A DNA stretch of 64,000 nt from Costus lasius (GCA_027563935.2 CM050447.1:79965461-80029460), one strand, 5' to 3'; positions 45,279 to 56,977 are shown, counted from the stretch's first letter. Translations and numbers: made by a program. The notes: a model not told the origin generated them from the letters alone.

Positions 45279-46770
45279 CTACAATAAGCAAACAAGCAAA
45301 ATAAGTACTATGATAAAGCATTTAACAAGGACTTTAAAATTAAATGCTATACTCCCACTATTTCCTTAACAAGTTGATAACTCTCAAAACTCAACTTGGA
45401 AATACATGAGTAGGATCCTAATTTCACGCGAGGTCTCCGCGACTCACGAGGGTGAGTTGAGATGCACAGAGAGTCCCATGCTTCCTTAGGTAGGCATGCC
45501 AGCCAATTGTGCCGCGCACAATTCCTCTTAGTTAAGACAGACTAGGCGCCCTGTGTCCAGCGAGGGCTGGATACAACACAGAACCCTATCCTCTCAACAG
45601 CTGCCTCTAGTGATTCATCATGTCAGTGACATATGAAAAACTAGTCAAGTCTGGTCCTAACCGTTATGCCCAGGGCCAACGAATTTCCTTGCGAAGGCAC
45701 GCCCAGGTTAAAACTGGACTGGGGAAATCATTGTCACCACACACCTTCTAAAGATAAGTGGGTGTGTCCCACGAGGGCGGGAAATAGTTCACAACACCAC
45801 CGATCGATAGTTTGATGAGGGCTACGCGTTAGAAGGCTATCGACTTGATATTGTATTGAGAGTTTTTGCATGTTTTTATTCTTTTCTAGCATGCAGTTTT
45901 CCTATGGTTATGGCAGCAAAGGAAAAACATCACAGGCATGCTATGGACAAAATAATAAACCATCACAGGCATGCTAGTTTGGTCGATATGGTCATAGCCC
46001 TTTTCATACATATAACTTGTCACGAGCCATGTGACATGTTATCGTGCATCCAAGGGTTGCGAGTCCCTGAAGCAAATCAGCCCATGCCAGAAGCCGAAAG
46101 CTAGTGTCCTTCCTTCAGCCGCAAGTCCATCACCAAGCTTCCAAAGCTGGCGCCACTCTGATATCGGTTGAAGAAGACACCTTGTTGTCTTTGATGAACC
46201 TTAACCTATCTTATGTAAACAGTTCTACATCTATTCTAAGGAAAGATGAAAATTTTACATCAAGAAGGGGGAGAACCACACGCAGGTGGCAGAAAGATTT
46301 TACAAGCATTCATCACAGGTGGAAACATGCTTCCACATCACAACACAGGAGGGCACCCGCTATGACCATATTAACCCAAGGAAGAGACAAGTGGCGCACA
46401 TATAAAATTTGAAAAAACCGGAATAATCAAATTTTATCCCCTTATGCGCCAACTCCATCCAAAGCACTCTCTCAATCAAATTTATGCTAAAATTGGGATC
46501 AAGTTTCATGATGATTTCATGGACCCTATCGGCTGGCAATTTTGTCAGATCAAGAGACCCGGCCAGTCCGAAGACACAATGCCCGTCCTACTTGACAAAA
46601 CTACGTGTGCCTTTGGTCTTAAATCCATCATAAACACAATCCAAATTTCGGCCATAAAAATTGATAAAAGAAGTTTGGATGAAAGCGTCTTCTAGGTGAA
46701 ACGCGCATGGATGAACGAAAAATTTTCCAAAAATTTTTCACACAAGCAAACGTACACCTTGTGTTTCTTG
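45279..46770 (-). other. Copia 5' leader, no gene recognised
   Basis: About 1.5 kb between the PBS and the gag-like frame, longer than a simple leader. No conserved domain is seen. Short phrases such as CATCACAGGCATGCTA are repeated (45930 and 45962). Confidence 0.5.
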
Positions 46771-46788
46771 CAAGTAGCTCTGATACCA
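46771..46788 (-). other. Copia primer-binding site, initiator tRNA-Met
   Basis: Minus-sense TGGTATCAGAGCTACTTG, starting with the 11 bases complementary to the plant initiator tRNA-Met 3' end, one base inside the LTR. Confidence 0.85.
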
Positions 46789-46789
46789 C

Positions 46790-49127
46790 TGTTGGGGAAT
46801 GCCGGGTGTAATTTAAAATTTTGCAGTCCCAGGACGCAGCGGAAGAAGCATTACACCCGAAACACATTCCTTTCCCAAGGATCCATGCGAGAGAGAGAAC
46901 ACAAGGATGTGTTAGGGTTAGTACCTCTATTGCTTGTTAGGATGAAGGTGCCAAGTTGAAGACGCTCACGTGCTCGTCCTCTACAAGTATCCACGCGTCG
47001 ACCTTCTCAACGTTGCTCCCTTCCACGCTCGGTGCTAGCCTCGGGAAGAGAAGATCACCTCTCGGAATCTCCTTCTCCTTCCTCCTTGCTCTTCACGCCA
47101 ACTTGTCTCCTTGCTTGGAGACTCTCGGCCAAAGACAAGAGGAAGAGAAGAGAGGGTGGCGCTCCACAAGAAGAAGAGGGCGGCTTGAATTCTAGGGCTT
47201 GCGCAACTCCAAGTTGCCTTTTCCTCAAGAAGAATTCTGCACTTGATGTTCATCCAATGATCATCCAAATCGTCATCACAAGAGGGGGCGCATACCCCTT
47301 CTTTTATAACCGACCAAGCCACACCGCCACCTCTCTTTCCTTCTATGCTCTTGGCGCAATTCCTCCAAGGAATTGCCATAAGAGTTCAGCCACATCCTCT
47401 CTTGAATAGGCGCAACATGAAGCATGGAAAGAATCTAGCTTCTTGCCTTATCAAGAGAGGTAATTTGAGTTCCAATTTAATTAGGACTTTCCATATATGA
47501 TTGGCCAAATCATTGCTTGAATAAATCAAGCCATATTTGCCAACATATCAGCCCTACACGTCCAAGATAGTTTCCACTTGAGGAAACAACTTTCCAAAAG
47601 GATTCATACACCCCAATTGGCGCAAATTCCATATATGGAATTATCCCATGTGCCAAGTGTATTTCCAACTCCTATTAGGATTCAAACTTGCCTCAATTAG
47701 AATTAATCCACAATCCCTAATTGGATTTGGATCTCAACACTAATTAGGCCCATGGAAATAAATCCTTATTGGATTAGGATTTGCGCCCAACACAATGAGC
47801 CTTATCCAAATCCAATTCTCTTTAGGATTTGAATCCTAGTTGGATTAGGATTTGCGCCCAACCACTATGGGCCTTATCCAAATCTAATTCTCATTAGGAT
47901 TTGAATCCTAATTAGATTAGGATTCTCATTTCTAGTAGAATTAGAATTCCAACTCCTAATTGAATTAGGATTCCAACTCCTAGTTGGAATAGGACTCTAT
48001 TTCCCAATAGGGTTAGGATTCTAACTCCTAATTAAATTAGGATTCCAACTCCTAGTTGGATTAGGATTCCAATTCCTAATAGGATTAGGATTCCAACTCC
48101 TAATTAGATTAGGATTCGAATCCAACATGGTATATAATCCTTTGTTCAAGTCCAACTTGACTAGGATACATATACAAACTCATGAATCCCAATTGGACTC
48201 AGATTCAACCATGAACCTGTCTTGGACTCAGAATAATGAACTTAAATATATTCCAAGATTTCCAGATCATAAAACAACGTCAAGAGTCTATTGCGTGTGA
48301 CCCGGTAGGATCCTAATGACGATAGCAATGATGATTGAATATCATCATAAGTAGTGAGAGGTATCTAGCAACACATCACTACTACCCATGTCATAGGACT
48401 TAAGTCATCTGGCAACAACTCCCTAACAAGCAACGAGGATTCCATGCATTCTAGATCCCTTTGCCTATGCTGATATCCTGCCATTGGATTAGTCTCAAGT
48501 TTATTATCCAATGCATTGGTCATGACTCAACAAGTGTGGCCACACTTTCCTGTCATGCACCAATAAGGTGGGGCGCCCCGAGGTGGATATCATGCTTCCT
48601 CGGAAGGAAGAGGCAAATCCTACTATTGGTCATCCATGTCTCTACATGACTTATGACATGCTCAATGACAGTCGTTTTGATCACCCATTTACGGAGAGAC
48701 GTAAGACTGTATCAAAACATACCCATCATCATATCTAGACATGAATACCTCAAGTCTAAGGATCAATGCAAACCTCTTGCATGTGAGATTGACTTGTTGA
48801 CTAGACAAGTCAATCCTCACGGTGGATCACTCCAGTGCATCCAATGCACCTGTATGTCTGCGTTACTATGCCCCGCACCTAACCAGCCCATACACCAGTC
48901 TCACATGCACCAAAGCTGTCCCATATCGGCTAAGGCACCTTGACCGGGGATTACTTATGAGAATGGATCCAATCCAAACTCCTGGGACATTATCTATGCA
49001 ATTCAATACATCAACGCAGGTAAAGCAATCTGCATAATAACGACCATGCCTTTATTGATTCTATCAAAGTACATTTAAACAATGCCTGACCATGTCCATA
49101 CATTGGTCTGCAGGGCATATACACCAA
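46790..49127 (-). repeat. Copia 5' LTR
   Basis: It matches 39748-42087 throughout. It ends ..ACACCAA and lacks the final CA before the 238-bp repeat begins with ATCTCACG. The AATTAGGA-type tandem block lies at about 47680-48125. Confidence 0.92.
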
Positions 49128-49364
49128 TCTCACGTGCAGGGTTTCCGCCGCCATCCAATCTCAGTGAAATCCCGTTGATTGCGCCTCTCTCCGATCCTCT
49201 CAAAACATGAAGAACATCTTTAAGACTTTGATCCAGATTTCCCTTTCCGGTATTCTCTCTAAGCAATTCCAGATCTCAGTCTCACGCATCCGCTGTTCTT
49301 TGACTTTTACCCGATCCGCCGCCGCCTCCCAATTTCGACGAAGCCAACCGGATCGCGCCGTTTC
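49127..49364 (+). repeat. 238-bp direct repeat flanking copia, right copy
   Basis: Copy of 39510-39747. E3 then continues uniquely from CTCTCCTTC into the env-like gene. Confidence 0.92.
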
Positions 49365-49577
49365 CTCTCCTTCTTAGCACCCGAGGAAGATATCCAAGAG
49401 TTTAATTCAAGTTTCCCATCATCCAGACAAGTCTCTTCTTCCGGTGTTCCCAGATTTTTGTTCCGCCTCTTCTTCGACGCTTATTACTGCCGATCCGCCA
49501 CCTGTGCTTTTCCTCAAGCCACCGGCCAGATCTTCTTCCTCAAGGCTTCCCTGCTGATCTTGATCTTCGCCACCATC

Positions 49578-51071
49578 ATGCCTCCGAGGATGAAAGCTAT
49601 GGCTAGCAAAAGAACCGCACGACCGCAGCAAGCGCTCTCAGAATCGTCCGCCACGGACGATGAGGAGTACAAGCCGACGCCTACTCCTCCTTCCTACCAG
49701 CCTTCTTCGGCTATGCCAGGCTCCTCTTTGTCTCGTCACGGTCGCACACCTGCCAGCCGACCACAGCCCTACGTATCTCCCCCGAACGAGTTCAGGATTA
49801 TCTTCCGGAACGCAGCGCAAGAGGCACGGTATCAGATACTGCGACAACGTCTCGTGCTCAATACGAGGTATCTTGACCGAACCACACTACAGATGCTAGG
49901 GATGCTAGGAGACGTTGATTTGATATATGCAGCCATAGGGTGGGAGCAATTCCAGCAGCTATTCTCACCCACTTACATTGGCACCACATTGGAATTTCTG
50001 AGTTCATTGGAAGTAAAGGCAGATCCTATCATTGAGGACGATCCCGGCCGTCTGTCTTTCCGCTTGGGTAATATCGAACACATCCTCACTCTTTCACAGT
50101 TTCGCAGCATTTACGGTTTTCCAAAACCTTGTGCACGCAAAGTCCCTACCGAGTACAGTGAGCAGAACTTCTGGGGCGCTATCACTAACGAGCACATCTA
50201 CTCCGCTCGTGTAGCTCGTGCTTCCAGTCTGTGCAACCCAGTGATCAAGTACATTCACCGCGTATTGGCCCCACACTCTCTTTGGCCGCGGTGAAAGTGA
50301 CGGTATGGTTCAACAGACTGAGTTATTCTAAATCTGGTGCATGCTCCACCGTTTTAGAGTCGATTCTGGGTATTATCTAGCAAAGCATCTCAGCCGCGTC
50401 ACCCGTTCTTTGAGGGGGCGATAGTAATTGGCGGCTTGATCACACCTTTGGCAATTTTCTTAAGCATCATTCCTTATGGCACATTGGAAGCTACCGGCAA
50501 CAGCAGGCTCGACATCGAGTCTTGTGTTGCCATGAAGCTGATTTTACGCAAGGGAGATTCTTATTGTATGACATTCAAGGGAAACCCCTTCTGCCTGCCT
50601 TTGCCAAACCCGGAGCGCACATAAGTTAGAGTCTATGGAAACTAGCGCATCCAGCCAGTTGAGGACGCACAGCCCGATCCAGCCGACACTGCACCACTAG
50701 CACCCGGAGCATTTTCTTTTGGTGGCACCTCCTCTCACGACTCTATGATGTCTGTATTGTAGAAAATTAAAAAGGAGCAGCTTCATCAGCGCGAGATGAT
50801 CGATCACCTGGACACCACCGTAACCTACATCTAGCAGAACCAATCTTCACAATGGGAGTCGATGGAAGCACACATGCAAAGGCAACACAAGATGATGGGT
50901 TCTGTTTGGGAGAAGCTTTCATGCATGGATGATAGGCTGACCTTCATCAATGAGGAGAACATGGCACGCATGGACATCTCTTCTGACGAGGAGGCCGAGC
51001 CAGACTATAGCGAACGCGAAAAGAGCAAGAGCTCCCGGGCTTCTGCCTCTCACTCGCATAAGCGAAGGTAG
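49578..51071 (+). pseudogene. E3 env-like (ATHILA ORF1-type) gene
   Basis: The likely start is the ATG at 49578 (MPPRMKAMASKRTARPQ), matching the E1 and E6 starts. An in-frame ATG at 49458 would add a 40-residue leader with a hydrophobic FFLKASLLILIFATI stretch. The conserved domain: NEFRIIFRNAAQEARYQIL, NTRYLDRTTLQMLGMLGDVD, TYIGTTLEFLSSLEV, SFRLGNIEHILTLSQFRSIYGFP and VIKYIHRVLA. A frameshift near 50270 and several stops follow, but the frame can be traced through GESDGM, SGYYLAKHLS, CVAMKLILRKGDSYCM and EKLSCMDDRLTFINEENMAR to the acidic-then-basic tail (SSDEEAEPDYS, SHSHKRR) and stop at 51069-51071. Function unknown; comparison with E1 and E6 defines the family layout. Confidence 0.82.
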
Positions 51072-52285
51072 CTTCCCATCACCATCAACATCATCATCAT
51101 CCACTCCTCTCACATCATGGTATTGCATAGAGGACTATGCAAACTTTTAGAGTGGGTGAGCTTTCTATACTTCGGTTTCTATTTTCTTGCTACATGTGGG
51201 TATTTGACTGTGATTGCTTGACTTTGCTATGTTTGGATTTGAGACTTTTATTTTGAGATGGATATTATGTGGCATTGTATCTTATATGCCGTCTTATTCG
51301 TGGGCCTGGTCCACTTCTTCAGGCCCCACTCTGTGACAGACTTGTATGACACTATTTTTCTTGCTTGCGTCCGCACTTTATTATGATCATTATGCTTTTC
51401 ATTCATGCTGTGTAAATTTTTTCATTAGTTTGAGTTTGCATGTGTATGAGTCTTGTCCTATGATGGCTATTTCAAAATTTTGAGTATTTTGAGTTGAATG
51501 CATAATTGAGTAGGAATAACCAAAGAATTAAGTCTGGAGTGATACCTCCTTGTTAGAAGTACTTTTTGATCATATCCTTATGTTCTATGATTTTGAAATT
51601 TTGTGATTTGGATTGATTTTGAGATGTTCATTAGTGGGTCAAACATTGATATGATTGTTCAATCAACTCAAGCTTACAACTTACATGAGAATCATATTGA
51701 GATACATATTCACTTTGTTATTCTTTGAATTTCTTTCTATTGTTGGGGAGACACTGCATTTGTTAGAAAGGTTATGTTATCAACTGCTGATATAAAAAAA
51801 AATTCTCAACCTTAGATTCCTCTACTAGGCACTGCGAAAAATTGGCAGTGGTACCGAAGGACATGAGTTGAAAACAATAAAGAGACTCCTCTACTTGGCA
51901 TTGCGAAAAATTGGCAATGGTACCAAAGGTTATGAGTTGAAGTCTAATGCAATAATCAGTGTATCATACCCTAAATGAAACATTTGAGTTAACCCCAACG
52001 ATTTGACTAGGAAAGATTGGAATCGCATGAGTGTTTTGTGTAAGCTTGATTGAATCCTATGTTTGCTGCTTACTAGGTTGTTTGGCATCTAGTATTGTGG
52101 GATCAAACTGTTGAACACTTAAGGCAACCATTTACTTAATTTCTCCTGATTAGATATTGGATTGTTATTAAATATTTTTCTAACTTGGATGTAAATCTTG
52201 ACACGAAAGATTCTTTTATGCCAAACATGTATTTCATCTTATTTTATTGCTTGAGGACAAGCAAAGATTTAAGTCTGGAGTATTT
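51072..52285 (+). other. E3 3' untranslated region with conserved hairpins and polypurine tract
   Basis: Non-coding. Hairpin GGGCCTG/CAGGCCC lies at 51302-51326. Two similar hairpins, CACTGC/GCAGTG (51830-51850) and CATTGC/GCAATG (51899-51919), share the loop GAAAAATTG. Palindrome TTGCTTG/CAAGCAA lies at 52247-52264, and the polypurine tract (AAGTCTGGAGTATTT) abuts the 3' LTR. Confidence 0.8.
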
Positions 52286-53788
52286 TGATGCATCGCATTT
52301 TGGTAGTGTTTTTCCATTGTATTTCATGTCAAATCTAGGCTTATTTTAACACTTTTATACTCATTATAGCCTAATTTCCTTCATATCTTCGGAATCTTCA
52401 CTTTTTGGCACTTTTATGGAATTTCAGGTAAAAACACCCTTTTTTTCGACATATTTTGAAGATTCTGAGGCCATGGGACGATTTCTTATGTGAAAACGAA
52501 GCCGCCCATCAAATTTGAGCTCAATTCAGAGTTTGCTCGAGAATCACAGCCAGGTGAACCCCACGGGGTTCACCATCCCAGTCGCCAGCCAGCAGAACTC
52601 ACAGAGAGCTTCACGACCCGGTGAACCTCAGCGGGGTTCACCAGATTTCCATCAGACCGAAAATAGCCCAGAACAAAGCACAGCCAGGTGAACCCGGTGG
52701 GGTTCACCACGCTTCTTTCAGCCGAACTTACAGAATGAATCACGACCAGGTGAACCCGGCAGGGTTCACCGTGATTCTAACCCAGGGCACGTGCGGGTCC
52801 GACCTTGACTCAGTTTTTCAGCGATTTCTCACTCGTTCGGAGTCCAAATTCGGCAAGTAAGGTGTCTATGGAAAGCTCTTTTAGAGACGAATGCTTGAGA
52901 TATAAAATCCCTAATTTCTTGCCCTAATTATTGAGGAATCATGCAAGGAAGTGGCTCGGGGCGGAAGAACACGGCGACGAGGCAATTTTTTGAGATTTTC
53001 GGAGATTGAGACACAAGATCATCACGATTTCTTCAGGATTCCTTCGGTTCATCGTCTCCTTCCTCTTAGATTCGTTTCCTTGTACTTTCCATTTCATTAA
53101 AAGAGAGATTTTGAGCGTAACAATGATGATTGTAGCGTAAACCCTATTTCGGGGTTTGGTTGAAGCCTTTTGATGATTTTGATTGCAAACTTTGTATCTA
53201 TTTTCATTATTTGGAATGAATTTGAGCATATTTTACTTTGACGTATTTATTTCATGATTTTACCTTGGCCGGGTATTTTCATGTGTTAGCCGTTACAATT
53301 TATATCGAAAAAAGGATTGTAAGGGTGGAATCTCTTAGTAAAAGTTGCGAGACCTCGACATGAGAGTGCTTGGTCTTTGCTCAAGGATTTCATAGTCTGC
53401 CATTGAACTCATTGGGTTCGTCTTAGAACGATCCACTGCGAGAGTAGGAGGTCGGTCTAAGACGAACACCGGGGTGTACACTCGAGAGAGGGCACCTTGT
53501 ACCCTAGGGCTACACTCCTTGTGCAAAACGAATAAATCAAATAATTAATATCTTTCTTGTGCGATTAAGATTATCATTGCAGTGGAAACCGTAGCTCTGA
53601 TATCTCTCTCTTATTTACCCTCTACCTACGTAGTTGCAATTGCTTGTTTTCGATTTCTGTCTTCAAAACCCAATTTCGATTCGCCTAGCTATTAGGACTC
53701 GGATTTTCTAGTATTCAACCTTATTCCCTATGGGATTTGATATCTTTTATATTACCTCGACATAACCGTGCACTTGCGGAGCGTGTCA
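52286..53788 (+). repeat. E3 3' LTR
   Basis: TGATGCATCG..GCGTGTCA, matching the 5' LTR with scattered differences. The palindrome array is at about 52554-52770 and the TATA box TATAAAAT at 52901-52908. It ends directly against E2 gag with no recognisable TSD. Confidence 0.92.
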
Positions 53789-54303
53789 GATGTGTTCGGG
53801 AGAGGAGGTGCAAATCATCGTCCATGCGAGTGCACGTGTAACGGGGTTGGGTTGGGGGGCCTTTGTGCGGCCCAAACATCGTCGTCATCAAAAAGTTCAT
53901 CTCCAAAATCTAGGTCTTTGTGGGCCGCATAAGGCCTACGACAATCGGGTTCAGGTTCAAAGGGTTGGCGCCTAACGGGCGCAGCTAGAGGGGGAAACTC
54001 CATAGTTGGAGCAGGCTAGGCGGACGAAGGGGGCTGAGCCAGGTTCGGGCGCCTACGCTTCGACGCATCTAGATGATTGATGAGGTCTCGGATCACCGTG
54101 GTAAGTTGCTGGACAGCGGTGTCCGTCTTACCCACATGGGCATCAAATCGCGCGGACAACGCGTGAACTTGCTCGGCAAGCACAGCTAAAGAGTCTAACG
54201 GTGTGCTAATCCCTTCTGAGGGTTGAGCCGACTCTTGGGTTTTCGGGATGGTGTCGGGGAATTGGGACGACATGACTTGTGACCGTGTAGTCACTATGCA
54301 CAA
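53789..54303 (-). pseudogene. E2 gag, N-terminal part
   Basis: The minus strand starts MCIVTTRSQVMSSQFPD. It contains a heptad-like region (LAVLAEQVHALSARFDAHVGKT), then a Pro-rich linker and an acidic LDFGDELFDDDDVWAAQ. The frame has stops near 54012 and is cut at 53789 by the E3 3' LTR. The capsid core expected next is not found on the other side of E3, so it was lost. Confidence 0.7.
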
Positions 54304-54408
54304 ACAAGGCTGAAATAAACTAAGTGGTGGATGCTGAAAATGCTGAAAATCGTGCTAAAATATGCAATGCAATGGAGTTGGACCGTGCGAACGATAAGAA
54401 TCGAACGC

Positions 54409-54832
54409 GCAACTCCTCTGATACCAAAAATGATGGAGCTACAGTAGGTGTGAGTGTCCTTAATGCCATACGCTATAGTGTTACACAATGCACGAAGAAA
54501 CGAGAGAGGGTCTTTAGATGAGGGAAGTGAAAACGCTCTGAAAATGCAGCAAGAAAGCACGATGAAAATGACGATGAATTCGTTCGGGGCAACACAAAGA
54601 AACTTCCCACTAACCTCGTAGCAAATTTTAAGCATAGCACATTTTCTTAGGGGCGATAGTAGGGTCGCGGGGTTCAGCTCGCGCTGCTACGCACCTGAAA
54701 TACACCAAGGAGCGAGAATCGTCCATGCCTCCGATGCACGGATGCTCATGGGTGAAGAGTGGGGGAAGAAGATGGAAATCACAATGAAAAGATCACAAGC
54801 AACTTAGAAAAACAGGCGAACCTGACCCACCA
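54409..54832 (-). repeat. E2 PBS and putative 5' LTR
   Basis: PBS at 54409-54426 (minus-sense TGGTATCAGAGG..). The LTR is called from TGATGGAGC (54431) to ..GACCCACCA (54832) by TG/CA ends and by the return of E1 protease sequence just beyond. There is no second copy in the window, so the borders are approximate. Confidence 0.55.
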
Positions 54833-56800
54833 GAGGTGGTGGGGTTTACTTCTTGTAACGCATGAAGCTGACGCTCACCCCCAAGTCACATAAAGATCGC
54901 TGGAATGTCATCTCCCCAATTTGACAGGGTATAGAGAAATTGCCTAGATCCTTGAGTTTTTAGGGGAGCTTGTTTTGTATGATTGCGCTGCACTCCTCAA
55001 TAAGTGCAACTATTCCTTATTCTTCTAGCTTCCTCTTGTTAGACAAGATGTCCTTCAGAAATTTGGCATAGGTCGGCATCTATGAAAGGGCATTAACAAA
55101 AGGTATGTTAATATAAAGTTTCTTAAGAACTTCCAGAAACTTACAAAATTGTTTGTCTAGTTTGGCTTTGACCAATCTCTGAGGAAAGGGATTGGGGGTT
55201 TGTAGGCAGGCAGCCCCACATAGGGCCGTTCCTCTTTAGTTGGTTCGGGTGCTACTAGCGTCATCTCTAGGTGTCGTTCTCTTATATCCGGCATTGCATC
55301 TTCTCTTATGTCATCAATTGGCATCTTTGGATCTTCAAGTTGTTTGCCACTTCGAGTGGAGATTGCATGGCAATGCTCCCTCGAGTTAACCTCAGGTTGT
55401 GATGGAAGTTTCCCTCCAGCTCTGGTGAATGAGCTAGCCTGCTGGGCTAGCTGATTCTACAGCATCTTATTGTGGGTTTCTATGGAATCCATCCTTGATG
55501 TCATGTGTTTCATCATCTCAGTCAATCCTTCAATTTGTTTAGTCTGATTTGTCATAAAGGATTCAAGTAAAGAGTCCATATTTGGCTTCTGAGATGGATT
55601 ATAATTCCTAGTCTAGAATCCTGGAGGCTATCTATAATTCCCGAGGCTATCTATAATTCCCCTATGGAGGTGGTCTATATTTTCCTTGTGGAGACGTTTG
55701 TCTTGGTGGTGGAACTTGTCATGGTTGCATTGGTTGGGTAGTCCGGTATGAGAAATTTGGGTGATTGCGCCATCTCGGTTTCTAGGTGTTGGAATATGGG
55801 TTATTCATGGGATTTATATTTCCAACCACATTAATATGCTCAAGATGACACTATCCCCCAGCTGGCATTCTGCACCTGCATGACCTACAACTCCACATAT
55901 TTCACAAGATAAAGAATTAGCATTAACAGAATTTATAAACCAAGAATCGATCTTTCTAGTTAAGGTACCTACCTTGGCAGCAAGAGAAGTTAAAGTATCA
56001 AGTTCGAGTTTACTTGGCTGCCTGGAAGGTGTTCCTCGTTCTAAAGACCATTGATGGTGATTCATTGCCATATATTCCAGGAGGTTCATGGCATCTTCAA
56101 CTCCTCTATCCATTAAAGCTCCTCCCGCCGCAGCATCTACTATGAGCCTTGCATAGTAGTTCAATCCATTGTAGAATGTATGAACCAAAACCTAAGTCTC
56201 TATGCTATGGTGTGGGCACATTTTTTGTTGCTCTTTGAATCTATCCCAAGCCTTATATAAAGATTCTTCATCCTTCTGCATGAAGCTCGTGATTTGATTT
56301 CTCAGTTGTATTATCTTGGAAGGAAGGAAGTACTGAAGACTTGTGATAATTCTCCCTATGTCCTTATGGAAGCTGAAGATATTGTATGAAGTCATGCTCT
56401 TGCTCTATCCCTTAAAGAGAAAGGGAACAGTCTTAACCTGATAGCATCAGTAGAAACACGATTAATTTTTAATGTATCACAATACTCTAAGAATATAGCA
56501 AGATGCATGTTGGGGTCCTCAAGAGGAGAACCACCAAACTAATGTTGTTGAACTATAAAAAGTAAAGTAGGTTTAATCTCAAAATTATTGGCTTCTACAT
56601 TCAGTCTAGCAATTCCTAACTGTAGTCCTTGGATGAAGGAGTACCATAATCTCTCAGTGTTCTAGTATTGTTATTCCCCATAGCCTGGGGTGCTTGACCA
56701 TTGTCTAGATTCAGTGGGATGTGCTCCATTTGATTCTAATCTTCTTTTTGCTGAAGCTGCTTGAGTTTTTTCTTCTTCTGAATGTCCTTTCTATCTCAAG
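54833..56800 (-). pseudogene. E1 gag and start of protease
   Basis: Right to left: a degenerate N-terminus from about 56790, then ITSFMQKDEESLYKAWDRFKEQ, MCPHHS, FYNGLNYYARLIVDAAAGGAL and LLEYMAMNHHQW. The intact zinc knuckle CEICGVVGHAGAEC (about 55900) is followed by a Pro/Gln-rich stretch and LAQQASS. The protease part reads KKLYINIPFVNALS, MPTYAKFLKDILSNKRKL, IPCQIGEM and LCDLGVSVSFM. It breaks off at 54833-54860, where E2 begins, so the ILGRPFL half of the protease is missing. Many stops. It is the same family as the E3 gag. Confidence 0.85.
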
Positions 56801-56977
56801 GTCTATTTCAAAAAAATCACCTACCCTCAAGCTTCTTTGCACAAAAAGATGTCAAACACAGTTGTAAAACTTTAAGACAAGTAACAAAAGGAACTGAGAC
56901 AAATAGCAGTAAAGCAATAGAAATAAATAAAGCTTAGCCTACCAATCCTCATAAATATACTAATATTAACCATTCGT

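Larger units (their letters stand above)
39748..49127 (-). mobile_element. Young Ty1/copia element, degenerate internal genes
   Basis: Near-identical 2.34-kb LTRs at 39748-42087 and 46790-49127. A PBS for initiator tRNA-Met (TGGTATCAGAGCTACTTG, minus sense, 46771-46788) lies inside the right LTR, and a polypurine tract (AAGTGGGAGAT, minus sense) is next to the left LTR, so it reads right to left. Internal sequence (4.7 kb) has gag/protease, integrase and RT/RNase H remnants in copia order, all broken. The right LTR lacks its last two bases. It is flanked by a 238-bp repeat instead of a 5-bp TSD. Confidence 0.9.
34389..53788 (+). mobile_element. E3: Athila-like element with gag, protease and env-like gene but no RT/integrase core
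   Basis: Plus-strand element with LTRs at 34518-36017 and 52286-53788 and a tRNA-Asp PBS at 36024-36041. Gag (36165-37589) and protease (to 38455) are followed by only the integrase tail (~38590-38909), a palindrome-rich spacer, the env-like gene (49578-51071) and a hairpin-bearing 3' UTR. A copia element is inserted at 39748. An extra 129 bp matching its own 3' internal end (34389-34517 against 52147-52285) precedes the 5' LTR, and no TSD can be found, so its left border arose by rearrangement. Confidence 0.87.
33090..54832 (-). mobile_element. E2: chromovirus-like gypsy 5' half (LTR, PBS, gag, protease), split by E3
   Basis: Minus strand. A putative LTR (54431-54832, TG..CA) is followed by a PBS (54409-54426, TGGTATCAGAGGAGTTGC) that matches the initiator-Met start TGGTATCAGAG. 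Gag begins at 54303 and is cut at 53789 by E3; the gag end and protease continue at 34388-33090. Its own RT, RNase H, integrase and 3' LTR are missing: the protease runs straight into Athila-type RT. No TSD could be recognised. It is either an insertion into E1 later trimmed by deletion, or one half of a recombinant element. Confidence 0.65.

Noticed and set aside
49458..49577. Hydrophobic N-terminal leader on the E3 env-like protein, suggesting a true envelope signal peptide
   Set aside because: The homologous E1 and E6 genes start at the position equivalent to 49578, and the stretch overlaps the inter-ORF spacer. Not strong enough to call a signal peptide.
54304..54635. 113-codon minus-strand ORF at the E2 LTR
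   Set aside because: It lies in the putative LTR and PBS, has no domain, and is best explained as chance.
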